Shown here piece by piece: positions 41,297 to 50,795 of a stretch of 64,000 bases of DNA (position 1 is the stretch's first letter; each line of letters begins with the position of its first letter). Source of the DNA: CBDCHC01 sp965277055. Lineage in GTDB: Bacteria > Pseudomonadota > Gammaproteobacteria > PS1 > Pseudothioglobaceae. The notes under the pieces are model-generated. The model worked only from the letters and a program-made list of their open reading frames with translations, was not told the origin of the DNA and did no database searches. Location: positions 1,302,001-1,366,000 of the forward strand of contig OZ255703.1 of NCBI GenBank assembly GCA_965277055.1. Direction: 5' to 3'. The position numbers were made by a program, and so were the translations under genes.

Positions 41297-43648
41297 TTAA
41301 TCAACCAACGCAATATTCAGCACCTCATCAATGGTTTTCACCTTGATAATCTCAAGATTATCTTTAATATTATTTGGTACTTCTGAGAGTTCTTTGGTGT
41401 TTTCATGAGGGATGAGTACGGTTTTGATTCCACCTCTAAGTGCTGCAAGCAGTTTTTCTTTAAGTCCGCCAATAGGGGTGATGTCTCCTCTAAGGTTAAT
41501 CTCACCAGTCATTGCCACGGTGGCTTTTACTTTTTTATCAGTGAGGATAGAGACTAATGCCGTAGTCATGGCTGCCCCCGCACTTGGACCGTCTTTTGGT
41601 GTAGCACCATCTGGTACGTGAATGTGTAAGTCTAGTGAGTCGTTAAATTTCTCATCAATGCCGAGTGAACTCGTGCGTGAGCGCACTACACTTTTGGCTA
41701 CTTGAATTGACTCTTTCATGATGTCTTTGAGGTTGCCCGTATAATTGAGGTTGCCTTTACCGCTGTACTTCGTAGCTTCAATGGTGAGTAGGTCACCACC
41801 TACCGAAGTCCACGCCAGACCTGTAACTTGCCCCACACGATCTTTTTTATCAGCTAAGCCAAAGCGGAAGTCTTCTTCGCCGAGGTAGTCTTTTAAGTTT
41901 TTGGCAGTAATAGTTTGCTTGCCAGTTACTTCTTTGAGTGCAAGGGCTTTTACTACCTTGCGCATAATTTTTTCTAGTGTACGCCCAAGCCCGCGCACCC
42001 CAGCCTCACGAGTGTAGTGGCGAATAATATGGGTAATTGCACTATCGGTAAAACTGATATCACCCGCACTCAGCCCGTGGTTTTTACGTTGCTTAGGGAT
42101 CAGGTATTTTTTGGCAATGCTGAGTTTTTCGCTTTCTACATAACCTTCAATGTTGATAATTTCCATCCGGTCAATCAATGCATCAGGTAAGTCTAGGGAA
42201 TTTGCCGTAGCGACAAACATTACATTTGATAAGTCATAATCTACTTCTAGATAATGATCATTAAAGTGTTTGTTTTGTTCTGGGTCTAGCACCTCTAAGA
42301 GAGCAGAGGCAGGGTCGCCTCTAAAGTCGTGGGCTATTTTATCTAGTTCATCCAAGAGAAAGAGTGGGTTAGTAACTTCGGATTTTGCCATTTTACTAAT
42401 AATAGTCCCTGGTATTGCCCCGATGTAGGTACGTCTATGCCCACGTATCTCTGCTTCATCACGCACCCCGCCAAGTGCCATACGCACATACTTACGGTTA
42501 AGGCTTTTTGCAATTGATTTACCTAGAGAAGTTTTACCTACTCCCGGAGGACCCATCAGACAGAGGATATTTGCTTGGTTATTTTCTATGCGGTTTTTAA
42601 CAGCTAAGTGCTCTAGAATGCGTTCTTTAACTTTTTCTAGCCCATAGTGGTCTTTATCTAGGCTTTTTTTTGCTTTTTCTAAGTTTTTGTTGAGTTTGGT
42701 TTTGGTGTGCCATGGAAGCTCAATTAAAGTTTCAATATACGTGCGAATCACAGAGTAATCAGAGGAAGAAGAAGACATGCGCTCTAACTTTTTCATTTCT
42801 CGATTTACTTTCTTTTGCGCCTCTTTTGGCAGTTTGGCTTTGGTTATTTCTGTGCGTAATTCTTCGAGGTCATTTTCATCATCTAATGCACCTAATTCCT
42901 TCTTGATGGATTTGAGTTTTTCATTCAGATAATAATCACGTTGATTTTCATCCATTTGTTTACGCACATTGGAATTGATTTTTTTCTCTGTTTGGGCGAG
43001 TTCAATTTCGTTATTTAAGGCGACTAACAAATCTTCAAAAATTTTGTGCATATTAGTTTCTTCTAAGAAACGTTGACGCTCCTCAATGCTAAATTCAAGA
43101 TTTGCCATCACAATATTAGCAATGGATTCTTCATCTTTTAAGTCATTGATAATATTAGTAATTTCATTAGGAATTTTGTCAGTGAGTTTGATAAAGTCAT
43201 CAAACTTATGCACCACTGAGCGCATAAGTGCTTGGGTTTTTAGGCTAGCATCTTCTATATGGTTAAATTTATCAAATGCTACTTGATAATAATCTCCTTC
43301 AGAGTCCACAATAGAGTTAAGCTGGGTAATCTTGCCTTTATATAACCCCTCTGCCAAAATGCGGTATTCATTACCAGGTAAGCGGGTCATTTGATTAATG
43401 CGCGCCACAACTCCCACTTCCTCAATATTGTTTTGTCTGAGTTCGTCATCATCATTAGATTTTTGCTTAGAGAGAAAGATGTATTTATCTTTAGAAAGTG
43501 CTTGGAGCATTGCATTAATTGATGCTTGTCTGCCCACAACGAGCGACACTACAATATGCGGAAATACGACTACGCCTTTTAAAGGAAGAAGGGGAAGTGA
43601 ACTAAGCTCTGCTTGGATATCTCCACTCACTTGTTCTAATTCTGCCAT
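41297..43648 (-). CDS. lon: ATP-dependent protease Lon
   Basis: 783 residues, LonA type (E. coli 784). The N-terminal substrate domain (about 12-205) is LPLLPLKGVVVFPHIVVSL; Walker A is MGPPGVGKTSLGKS; Walker B is FLLDELDKI; sensor region ATANSLDLPDAL. The proteolytic dyad is Ser in KDGPSAGAAM (about S689) and Lys in LKEKLLAAL (about K731). It degrades misfolded and regulatory proteins. It overlaps the hflX stop by 13 bases and is downstream of gmhB-hflX, so they are probably one transcription unit, which differs from the usual clpX-lon order. Confidence 0.97.
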   Translation of the reverse strand: MAELEQVSGDIQAELSSLPLLPLKGVVVFPHIVVSLVVGRQASINAMLQALSKDKYIFLSKQKSNDDDELRQNNIEEVGVVARINQMTRLPGNEYRILAEGLYKGKITQLNSIVDSEGDYYQVAFDKFNHIEDASLKTQALMRSVVHKFDDFIKLTDKIPNEITNIINDLKDEESIANIVMANLEFSIEERQRFLEETNMHKIFEDLLVALNNEIELAQTEKKINSNVRKQMDENQRDYYLNEKLKSIKKELGALDDENDLEELRTEITKAKLPKEAQKKVNREMKKLERMSSSSSDYSVIRTYIETLIELPWHTKTKLNKNLEKAKKSLDKDHYGLEKVKERILEHLAVKNRIENNQANILCLMGPPGVGKTSLGKSIAKSLNRKYVRMALGGVRDEAEIRGHRRTYIGAIPGTIISKMAKSEVTNPLFLLDELDKIAHDFRGDPASALLEVLDPEQNKHFNDHYLEVDYDLSNVMFVATANSLDLPDALIDRMEIINIEGYVESEKLSIAKKYLIPKQRKNHGLSAGDISFTDSAITHIIRHYTREAGVRGLGRTLEKIMRKVVKALALKEVTGKQTITAKNLKDYLGEEDFRFGLADKKDRVGQVTGLAWTSVGGDLLTIEATKYSGKGNLNYTGNLKDIMKESIQVAKSVVRSRTSSLGIDEKFNDSLDLHIHVPDGATPKDGPSAGAAMTTALVSILTDKKVKATVAMTGEINLRGDITPIGGLKEKLLAALRGGIKTVLIPHENTKELSEVPNNIKDNLEIIKVKTIDEVLNIALVD

Positions 43649-44928
43649 AGTTGCACGCCTTTAGTATTTAATAATTTATGTAAATAGTGTTTGGTTACGC
43701 TAATTTCAAGTATCCAGCGTCCAAACTCATCCATTTTTTCAGTGTTGATATAGCCCACATCATAGATTTGACTACGAATATGTGCACTTACTGCATCTAT
43801 AATAATTGTTTCTTTGGTGATCAGTCCACTGAGTTTTTCAGCCATTGCACTATATAAGAGGTCTATACCTGCTGCTGTTTTACTACTCAGCCAGACTTTG
43901 GTAATTTCATTATTATTATCTCGTTCAATATGTGGCATGACACTTTCAAGAGCGTCAATTTTATTCATCACGATAATACTCGGAATTTCGTGTGCGCCGA
44001 TATCTGCCAATATTGCATCTACTTGTGAGATTTTATTATGATGATGCATATCCGTACTATCTACTACATGCAAGAGTACGTTGGCATTGGTGCTTTCTTC
44101 TAATGTGGATTTAAACGCCGAAATTAAATCAGTAGGAAGATCGTTGATAAACCCTACTGTATCAGCAATGACTGCTACTCCCGAAGCAGGTAATATCACC
44201 CGGCGAATAGTTGCATCTAAGGTAGCAAATAATCGGTCATCAGCATAAATAGTACTTTGGGTTAGGGTGTTAAAGAGAGTTGATTTCCCTGCATTGGTAT
44301 AGCCTGCGAGCGTGATCATTGGTACGTCATTTTTACTTCTAGACTTTCTACTAATCTCACGGCGGTTACTCACTTTTTCAAGTTTTTCATTGAGTGTTTT
44401 GATGCGTTTACCTACGAGTCGTCTATCTGTTTCTAGTTGTGTTTCTCCCGGGCCTCGCAGACCAATACCGCCTTTTTGGCGCTCTAAATGCGACCAGCCT
44501 TTTACAAGCCGAGTTGAAAGATGCTTGAGTTGTGCGAGTTCTACCTGAAGCTTGCCTTCAAATGAGCGAGCACGTAGTGAGAATATATCCAGAATCAACC
44601 CCACTCTATCAAGTACTTGTGATTTTATTGTTCGCTCAAGGTTGCGCTCTTGTGATGGGGTGAGTTCGCTACTAAATATCACCATATCAATCTGGTGTTC
44701 TTTTACCAGTTTTGCCAGTTCTTCCACCTTGCCAGTACCAATAAAATGAGCGGCTTTAATAGAGTTAATTTTTAAGCGAATGAGTTGAGTAATTTCTACT
44801 CCAGTAGAGCGCACGAGTTCTAGAAATTCTTCCTCGCCATTATCATGCTGACCAAATATATCTAAATAGATTAGCAGTGCTTTTTGCGAGCTATCTGCAT
44901 TGGTTTGATTGCGGTCAAATAACTCCAT
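43636..44928 (-). CDS. hflX: GTPase HflX
   Basis: 430 residues. The N-terminal HflX domain includes ELTPSQERNLERTIKSQVLDRVGLILDIF in two parts and RRLVGKRI. The G-domain starts near 205: G1 is GYTNAGKSTLFN, G3 DTVGFI, G4 MNKID. HflX splits stalled or heat-damaged 70S ribosomes. In E. coli it lies next to hfq and hflKC; here it lies between gmhB and lon, with overlaps of 14 and 13 bases. That places a ribosome-rescue GTPase with a quality-control protease, plausibly under shared stress control. Confidence 0.95.
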   Translation of the reverse strand: MELFDRNQTNADSSQKALLIYLDIFGQHDNGEEEFLELVRSTGVEITQLIRLKINSIKAAHFIGTGKVEELAKLVKEHQIDMVIFSSELTPSQERNLERTIKSQVLDRVGLILDIFSLRARSFEGKLQVELAQLKHLSTRLVKGWSHLERQKGGIGLRGPGETQLETDRRLVGKRIKTLNEKLEKVSNRREISRKSRSKNDVPMITLAGYTNAGKSTLFNTLTQSTIYADDRLFATLDATIRRVILPASGVAVIADTVGFINDLPTDLISAFKSTLEESTNANVLLHVVDSTDMHHHNKISQVDAILADIGAHEIPSIIVMNKIDALESVMPHIERDNNNEITKVWLSSKTAAGIDLLYSAMAEKLSGLITKETIIIDAVSAHIRSQIYDVGYINTEKMDEFGRWILEISVTKHYLHKLLNTKGVQLWQN

Positions 44929-45433
44929 TCACTTCCTTAATTGACGGCAGAATATAACGTGCATTTGATTGCTCTTTGTTGATTGCATGTCCACTTTCTA
45001 ACAAAATAGTATTAGTCATTCCATACGCATTGGCAGCGCGGATATCATCTTCCTTATCGCCTATCATCCATGAGTTGGTAATATTAATTCCATGAAGTCG
45101 ACTCGCCTGCATAAGCATTCCTGGTTTGGGCTTACGACAATCACACCCTGCATCTGGAGCGTGTGGGCAATACATAACATTGCTAATAAGAATATGTTCT
45201 TGGCGAAATTGTCCTAGCATCCATTGGGTGAGTTTATGAAAGGCGTATTCGGTGTAATATCCTCTACCAATGCCTGATTGATTAGTAATAATAATGAGTT
45301 TAAATCCTTTATTAGCAAGTGCTCTACATGTGTCAAATACGCCATCAATAAAACGAAATTCACTTATAGTATGTAAATACCCCACTTCGTGATTTATTAC
45401 TCCATCTCTATCAATAAATATAACCTTTTGCAT
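44915..45433 (-). CDS. gmhB: D-glycero-beta-D-manno-heptose-1,7-bisphosphate 7-phosphatase
   Basis: 172 residues, HAD subclass IIIA. Motif I is FIDRDGVINHE, motif II IITNQSGIGRG, and the zinc segment is CPHAPDAGCDCRKPKPGM, typical of GmhB. MIGDKEDDIRAANAYGM is motif IV. It makes the heptose phosphate for LPS core. It overlaps hflX by 14 bases and starts three bases after the SDR gene stop. Confidence 0.93.
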   Translation of the reverse strand: MQKVIFIDRDGVINHEVGYLHTISEFRFIDGVFDTCRALANKGFKLIIITNQSGIGRGYYTEYAFHKLTQWMLGQFRQEHILISNVMYCPHAPDAGCDCRKPKPGMLMQASRLHGINITNSWMIGDKEDDIRAANAYGMTNTILLESGHAINKEQSNARYILPSIKEVNGVI

Positions 45434-45436
45434 GAG

Positions 45437-46204
45437 TTATAATTCTAGCATTTCACCATTATAGTGCTTGGTTTCTGCACTAAATAAAAATACTATTGCA
45501 GGGGATTTTTCCTCAGGTGTGGGGAGGTCTTCTGCATTTTCAGCGGGGTAGGCAGTACGACGCATTTGCGTGCGCATTTTATTTGGGTTAAGAGTGTTGA
45601 CTGTAATATTTGTGTGCTCTAGCTCTTCACTTAAACTTTTTGCCATTCCTTCAGTAGCAAACTTACTCACAGAGTATGCACCCCAGTATGCTCTGCCCAC
45701 ACGCCCCACACTTGAGGAAAGGAATAATATCCGTGCATCATCAGAGTTTGTTAATGCAGGAATCATAAACTGGGTGAGCATAAATTGAGCATTGACATTA
45801 ATCTGCATTACCGAATACCAGATATTAATATCATACTGCTCATAGGTCATCATCGTACCCAGAATACCTGCATTATGTACTATACCATCAAGTTTACCAA
45901 AGGTATTTAAAATTTGGTGTTGCATTTCTTCATAGTGTTGTGGTTCTGCGCCTTCAAGGTCTAGCGGATAGAGCATCGGTTCAATGTAGCCCTGTGCTAC
46001 TACTTCATCATATACTTCTTCGAGCCCTCCGAGGTCACGCCCGAGCATAATGACTGTTGCTCCTGCTTTAGCAAGGTCTAGAGTCATTGCTCTGCCAAAA
46101 CCTTTATTTGCTCCAGTAACCAGTATCACCTTCCCAGATAATTCACCAGAGGTGATAGTGTAGTCAGTAGAAATAGGAATAATATTGTGAATAATTTGTT
46201 TCAT
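45437..46204 (-). CDS. yciK: YciK-like short-chain dehydrogenase
   Basis: 255 residues. An N-terminal extension precedes the NAD(P) motif TGANKGFGRAM. HNAGILG, the Ser in LFLSSSVGR, and YSVSKFA (Tyr, Lys) complete the SDR site. The C-terminal RRTAYPAENAEDLPTPEE is typical of YciK, whose substrate is unknown. It sits 13 bases downstream of pdxH and three bases from gmhB. Other unclassified SDRs are the alternative. Confidence 0.8.
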   Translation of the reverse strand: MKQIIHNIIPISTDYTITSGELSGKVILVTGANKGFGRAMTLDLAKAGATVIMLGRDLGGLEEVYDEVVAQGYIEPMLYPLDLEGAEPQHYEEMQHQILNTFGKLDGIVHNAGILGTMMTYEQYDINIWYSVMQINVNAQFMLTQFMIPALTNSDDARILFLSSSVGRVGRAYWGAYSVSKFATEGMAKSLSEELEHTNITVNTLNPNKMRTQMRRTAYPAENAEDLPTPEEKSPAIVFLFSAETKHYNGEMLEL

Positions 46205-46216
46205 TAATATGTTATT

Positions 46217-46852
46217 TTAAGGATAGAGTCGCTCGGTATTCCAATGATTGTCAGTTTTTTGATAGCGAATGGTGTCGTGTAAACGCCCCGCATTTCCTTG
46301 CCAAAATTCTATCACATTAGGCACTACAAGATACCCACCCCAATCAGGCATTGGTACTTTTTTATTGGTAAATGTTTTTTGTGCAACCTCGTATTCTGCA
46401 TCCAATACTGCTCTGGAAGACACCTGCTGAGACTGTTGGGAGACATACGCAGCTATTTGTGATTCTTTTGGACGTGTGTAGAAGTATGCTTCGCTATCCT
46501 TCTTTGAAATACGCTCGCACTTCCCACTAATTTTGATTTGTCTATCGAGTTCTAGCCAGTTAAAGAGTAGCCCTACATTTTGGTGCGTAGAAATATGCTG
46601 AGCTTTTTTAGAGGTGTAATCTGTAAAAAAAATAAACCCAGTATCCGTAATATCTTTAATGAGTACAGTGCGTACACTCACCTCATTAGTATCAGTGGTT
46701 GCCAGACTTACTCCATTAGGCATTAGTGCCCCAGCTTCAATAGCTTGATTTAACCAAATATTACTTTGGGTAATAGGGTTGGGGTGTAAAGTAGATTTAG
46801 TGAGTGGAGTATTGCGGTATTCTACTCTAAGGTCAGCAAAATATTCACTCAT
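46217..46852 (-). CDS. pdxH: Pyridoxamine 5'-phosphate oxidase
   Basis: 211 residues, FMN split-barrel. Signatures are VLIKDITDTGFIFFTDYTSKKAQHI (read in blocks), VGLLFNWLELDRQIKI, and the C-terminal EFWQGNAGRLHDTIRY with the R-x-H substrate motif. It oxidises pyridoxine and pyridoxamine phosphate to pyridoxal phosphate, supporting the PLP enzymes upstream in the window (ilvA, ilvE). It lies three bases downstream of ubiM. Confidence 0.96.
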   Translation of the reverse strand: MSEYFADLRVEYRNTPLTKSTLHPNPITQSNIWLNQAIEAGALMPNGVSLATTDTNEVSVRTVLIKDITDTGFIFFTDYTSKKAQHISTHQNVGLLFNWLELDRQIKISGKCERISKKDSEAYFYTRPKESQIAAYVSQQSQQVSSRAVLDAEYEVAQKTFTNKKVPMPDWGGYLVVPNVIEFWQGNAGRLHDTIRYQKTDNHWNTERLYP

Positions 46853-46855
46853 GTA

Positions 46856-48022
46856 CTATACCTGTGCTACACTAGTGAGGTGGTGTGTAATTGCTTTTTT
46901 AATAGGAGTCGCTCGACTTGCAATATCAAATGCTAATTTGCGCAGAGGTTTATATGAGTCTCCACTGGCAAAGAGGTTCACCACTATATTTGTGCCATAG
47001 TACATGACTTTTACGAGTGGCATATGTTTGGCTTCATAGCGTTTGAGTACATAGGTGCTACCAATGTCTATACCAACCTTGTGAGCTGCTTTAATTTGTT
47101 GTGAGAGAGTATCCGCTCCTTTCAGTCCGAGATTAAACCCATGAGCGGTGATCGGATGCATACCTACTGTTGCATCACCTAGTAGTGCTACGCGTGGGCT
47201 ATAAAAATGATCGGCAATTAAGCCAATTAATGGATATGAATAGATTTCACTTGCCTTAGTCATAGTACCAAACTCATGATTAAATAGTTCGCTGACTTTT
47301 TCTGCAAACTCTACTTCAGAATAGCTTAGCCAGTCAGCTGTTTCTTTACCTGTAGCAGTAAGCACAAAAGACGCTTTGTTATTAAGCATTGGCAAGAGAG
47401 CAATGGTTTTATCAAAATCAAAGCGTTCAAATGCCACGTGATTATGAGAATGCTCTAATTGCATATGAGTAACTAACATCATTTTGCCGTAGTCATGCAT
47501 TTTGGAAGTAATGCCAGTCAAGCGACGCGTATTAGAAAATTTACTATCTGCTGATACAATCAGTTTAGTAGTGTAGGTTTGGGTCTTAGTTGTGACTAAT
47601 ACTTGCTCGCTTTGAGATTCAATATTGATCACTTCTTCATCAGGGCATATTGTGAGATTTTCTTGTAATTTGGTCACATGATACAGTGCTTCTCTGATTT
47701 TGAAGTTAGAGACTAGGTGTCCTAATTTGTCATCAGTATTTGTACTAAAGTCTAGCACTTTAGTTGTACTTTCATCCATTACTTTAGCTGTTTGGATATG
47801 AGAAATATAATTTGTATCAATATGCTCCCAGACACCAAGCTTTTGTAAAATATGCACTGAAGTATACGTTAGCGCTGTTTCCCTGCCATCTTGAGTAGGG
47901 TGCTTTAGATAGTTAAGTGGGTTTTTTTCTACTAATAATATTTTGAGCGAAGTATCACTCATAGACCGAGCAAACAATAAGCCTGCACAGCCACCACCAA
48001 TAATTACAATATCATAGTCCAT
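46856..48022 (-). CDS. ubiM: Ubiquinone-pathway flavin hydroxylase, UbiM-like
   Basis: 388 residues, UbiH/UbiF/COQ6 family. The FAD motif is VIIGGGCAGLLFARS (5-19). DGRETALTYTSVHILQKLG and LLGDATVGMHPITAHGFNLGLKGADTL are readable; the MHPITAHGFNLGL form (rather than VHPLAGQGLNLGL) is closer to UbiM, which hydroxylates C5 and sometimes other ring positions. So the cell uses ubiquinone, in line with mqo. No other ubi genes are near. UbiF or UbiH specificity cannot be excluded from sequence alone. Confidence 0.72.
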   Translation of the reverse strand: MDYDIVIIGGGCAGLLFARSMSDTSLKILLVEKNPLNYLKHPTQDGRETALTYTSVHILQKLGVWEHIDTNYISHIQTAKVMDESTTKVLDFSTNTDDKLGHLVSNFKIREALYHVTKLQENLTICPDEEVINIESQSEQVLVTTKTQTYTTKLIVSADSKFSNTRRLTGITSKMHDYGKMMLVTHMQLEHSHNHVAFERFDFDKTIALLPMLNNKASFVLTATGKETADWLSYSEVEFAEKVSELFNHEFGTMTKASEIYSYPLIGLIADHFYSPRVALLGDATVGMHPITAHGFNLGLKGADTLSQQIKAAHKVGIDIGSTYVLKRYEAKHMPLVKVMYYGTNIVVNLFASGDSYKPLRKLAFDIASRATPIKKAITHHLTSVAQV

Positions 48023-48109
48023 AGGCTAATTTTATATTTTTTAATATCTATTATTTTACTGACTAAATTATAGTATTCACACCGTAAGAGTAATGTTTCC
48101 CATGCTTAA

Positions 48110-48733
48110 TTATAATACAGAATACGCACGCTCTAACTGTTCATAGAGTGCTTTTGGGCTGATATTTGGATTTTGCTCCATCATACCAAAGGCAACTTCA
48201 TTATCTTCTTTACCAGCCCATATTTTTTGATACGTGCCGTCCTTGTAGCCGTGGTCTTGACGGAAGGTATTTAGAATATTTTTGACAATGTAGCGTTTAT
48301 ATAACTCATCTACACTCATGCCACAATAAGAGAGAGCATTAAAAAATTCATCACAGATTTCAGTAATTTCTGTATAGTCACTCGCTAAGTTGATAATACG
48401 TTCTAGGGAGTTTATCAACTCTTCACGGTCAAAGTCAGTAGGAATACCTGTATATTTTTTGGCAAATTCTTGTGAGCCTGTGCGAATGATTTCACTCATG
48501 ATAAAATGCCAAATATCCACGAGCTCGACCTTGATGTTATCCATATCATCAAGAGAGTTAATATCTTTCCAGTGTTTCCAGTTAAAACTATCTAATGCCT
48601 CAACCGCTTCCATATAGATACAGCGGTGCCAGTTAATCACCCGACCTTCATTCGTTTTGCCATTGAGCCAGACAAAGCCATTAGTTTTATTATTTAGCTC
48701 AAGTTGCAGGCTCAGCATTTGATTAATCTGCAT
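48110..48733 (-). CDS. dut: Dimeric (all-alpha NTP-PPase) dUTPase
   Basis: 207 residues, all helical. The metal motifs are EAVEALDSFNWKHWK (ExxE) and KVELVDIWHF (ExxD), and MLSLQLELNNKTNG is the first helix. This is the dUTPase_2 type, unrelated in fold to the trimeric Dut usual in gammaproteobacteria. It hydrolyses dUTP, keeping uracil out of DNA. It is divergent from htpG, and its 5' end is about 70 bases from the htpG start. If a trimeric dut exists elsewhere, it would be a second one. Confidence 0.85.
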   Translation of the reverse strand: MQINQMLSLQLELNNKTNGFVWLNGKTNEGRVINWHRCIYMEAVEALDSFNWKHWKDINSLDDMDNIKVELVDIWHFIMSEIIRTGSQEFAKKYTGIPTDFDREELINSLERIINLASDYTEITEICDEFFNALSYCGMSVDELYKRYIVKNILNTFRQDHGYKDGTYQKIWAGKEDNEVAFGMMEQNPNISPKALYEQLERAYSVL

Positions 48734-48805
48734 ATCTCCAAAAAAATACTTGAAAATTACATTTTAACCCATAGTTATTGGCTTTTATTATTTTTGATTT
48801 TAGCG

Positions 48806-50656
48806 ATGGCAAATAAACAAACTCATGAATTTCAGGCAGAAACTAAGCAATTATTACATTTAATGATTCATTCTCTCTATTCTAATAGTGAGATTTTTTT
48901 ACGAGAGCTAATTTCTAATTCTTCTGATGCCATTGACAAGCTACGTTTTGAGTCGTTAAAAAATGATGCATTACTTGAAGGTAAATCAGAACTTGGCATT
49001 CAAATAGACATCGACGAAGATAAAAAAACTATTACTATTACCGATGAAGGTATTGGTATGAATGCAGAGGAAGTAGTAGCAAATATTGGCACTATTGCAA
49101 ACTCTGGGACTAAAAAATTCTTAGAAAACCTTGGTAAAGATGAAGTAAAAGACTCAAATCTCATTGGGCAATTTGGGGTTGGGTTTTATTCTGCGTTTAT
49201 TGTTGCAAAAAAAGTGGAACTCTATACCCGTAAGGCTGGAGAAGCAGCTGAAAACGGTTCTAAATGGGTTTCAAAGGGCGAGGGTGAATACTCGCTGGAA
49301 CCTATCAAACTTTCTGATTTTGGTACCAAAATCATTTTACACTTGCGTAAAGAACATAAAGACTTTGCCAGTGGCTACCGCATTAAAAGCATTATTTCTA
49401 AATACTCTGACCATATTACCGTACCAATCAAAATGCTCAAGCCAAGCGAAGGAGAAGATGACACAACTATTGAGTATGAAACAGTCAACAAAGCGACCGC
49501 ATTTTGGCTGAGAGATAAAACAGAAATCACTACTGAAGAATACAACGAATTTTACAAAAATAGCACCTATGATTTTGAAGCGCCGCTCTCAGTTATTCAT
49601 AACCGAGTAGAAGGTAGATTAGATTATACCTCGCTGTTTTTTATCCCTACCAAAGCTCCGTTTGATATGTATGAACCTAAACGTAAAGGTGGGATTAAAC
49701 TCTATGCGAAGCGGGTATTTATTATGGAAGATAACGAAGATCTTATGCCACTCTATCTTAGATTTATTAGAGGGGTGATTGATACTGCTGATTTATCACT
49801 TAATGTCTCTCGGGAAATCTTACAAGAAAGTAAAGTTATTGATAGTATTAAGAAAGCCAGTGTGACTCGCATCCTAAAAGAATTAGAAAAAATGGCAAAA
49901 AATAAGCCAGAAGAATATGCCAAGTTCTGGAGCGAGTTTGGTCCGGTAATGAAAGAAGGTATTGTAGAAGACTTTGCCAATAAAGATAAAATTGCCAATC
50001 TTCTACGTTTTGCCACTAGCAAAAGTAGCTCTGAGCAAAGCGTATCACTTACAGACTACGTAAGCAATATGGGTGAAAGTCAAGAAGATATTTACTATAT
50101 CACCGCAGAAAACTACGAAGCGGCTAAAGGTTCACCGCATTTAGAATTATTCAAGAAAAAAGATATAGAGGTACTGCTGTTAACTGACAGAGTAGATGAG
50201 TGGTTGGTAAATAACTTCACAGAGTTTGAAGGTAAAAAACTCAAGTCAGTCACCAAAGGAGATATTGATAACCTTGATACAGAAGAAGAGAAAAAAGCCA
50301 AAGAGGAAGTAGTAAAAAGTTATGATGGCGTATTAGAAGAAGTCAAGAAAATCCTAGAAAACCAAGTAAAAGATGTAAAAATTTCTTCACGCTTGAGTGA
50401 TAGTGCTTCATGTATTGTAGCAGATGAGCATGATATGGGCGGCAATATGGAGCGTATTATGCGCTCACTCGGACAAGATGTGCCAGAAACTAAGCCAATT
50501 CTTGAGCTTAATCCAGAACATAAACTGGTGATTAGACTCAAAGACAATATGGACGAGGACCTAGTAAAAGTATTATTTGACCAAGCAGTACTCGCCGAAG
50601 GCGGACAAATCAAAAATCCTGCTGAGTTTGTGAAGCGAGTAAATTCATTTATTTAA
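48806..50656 (+). CDS. htpG: Chaperone HtpG (Hsp90)
   Basis: 616 residues from MANKQTHEFQAETKQLLHLM; an upstream in-frame ATG at 48704 would add an improbable membrane-like leader and overlap dut. The GHKL ATP site is readable: LRELISNSSDAIDKLR, DEGIGM, NLIGQFGVGFYSAF. RGVIDTADLSLNVSREILQ is the middle domain. It is a cytoplasmic heat-shock chaperone. A 16-bp hairpin follows 50 bases after the stop. Confidence 0.97.
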   Translation: MANKQTHEFQAETKQLLHLMIHSLYSNSEIFLRELISNSSDAIDKLRFESLKNDALLEGKSELGIQIDIDEDKKTITITDEGIGMNAEEVVANIGTIANSGTKKFLENLGKDEVKDSNLIGQFGVGFYSAFIVAKKVELYTRKAGEAAENGSKWVSKGEGEYSLEPIKLSDFGTKIILHLRKEHKDFASGYRIKSIISKYSDHITVPIKMLKPSEGEDDTTIEYETVNKATAFWLRDKTEITTEEYNEFYKNSTYDFEAPLSVIHNRVEGRLDYTSLFFIPTKAPFDMYEPKRKGGIKLYAKRVFIMEDNEDLMPLYLRFIRGVIDTADLSLNVSREILQESKVIDSIKKASVTRILKELEKMAKNKPEEYAKFWSEFGPVMKEGIVEDFANKDKIANLLRFATSKSSSEQSVSLTDYVSNMGESQEDIYYITAENYEAAKGSPHLELFKKKDIEVLLLTDRVDEWLVNNFTEFEGKKLKSVTKGDIDNLDTEEEKKAKEEVVKSYDGVLEEVKKILENQVKDVKISSRLSDSASCIVADEHDMGGNMERIMRSLGQDVPETKPILELNPEHKLVIRLKDNMDEDLVKVLFDQAVLAEGGQIKNPAEFVKRVNSFI

Positions 50657-50705
50657 TACATTCAACTCAGTTATGCTGAAATAGTACAACTAAATAATTT
50701 CTCCC

Positions 50706-50744
50706 TAGCCAAGAAATATGCAAAATTAGCATATTTCTTGGCTA
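50706..50744. terminator. 16-bp hairpin between convergent htpG and the tricorn-like gene
   Basis: A perfect 16-bp stem (TAGCCAAGAAATATGC and its complement) with loop AAAATTA. It lacks a long T run. The tip ATGC-AAAATTA-GCAT is identical to the hairpin at 3524-3538. It may act in both directions. Confidence 0.75.
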
Positions 50745-50795
50745 TCTCACTCAGTTTAAAACATAAGTCTTTAGTTTGATATCTAGACAAATACT

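Noticed and set aside
48704..48805. Upstream ATG of htpG with a membrane-like leader
   Set aside because: HtpG is cytoplasmic and the Met at 48806 begins the conserved ETKQLLHLMIHS block; the extension overlaps the divergent dUTPase gene.
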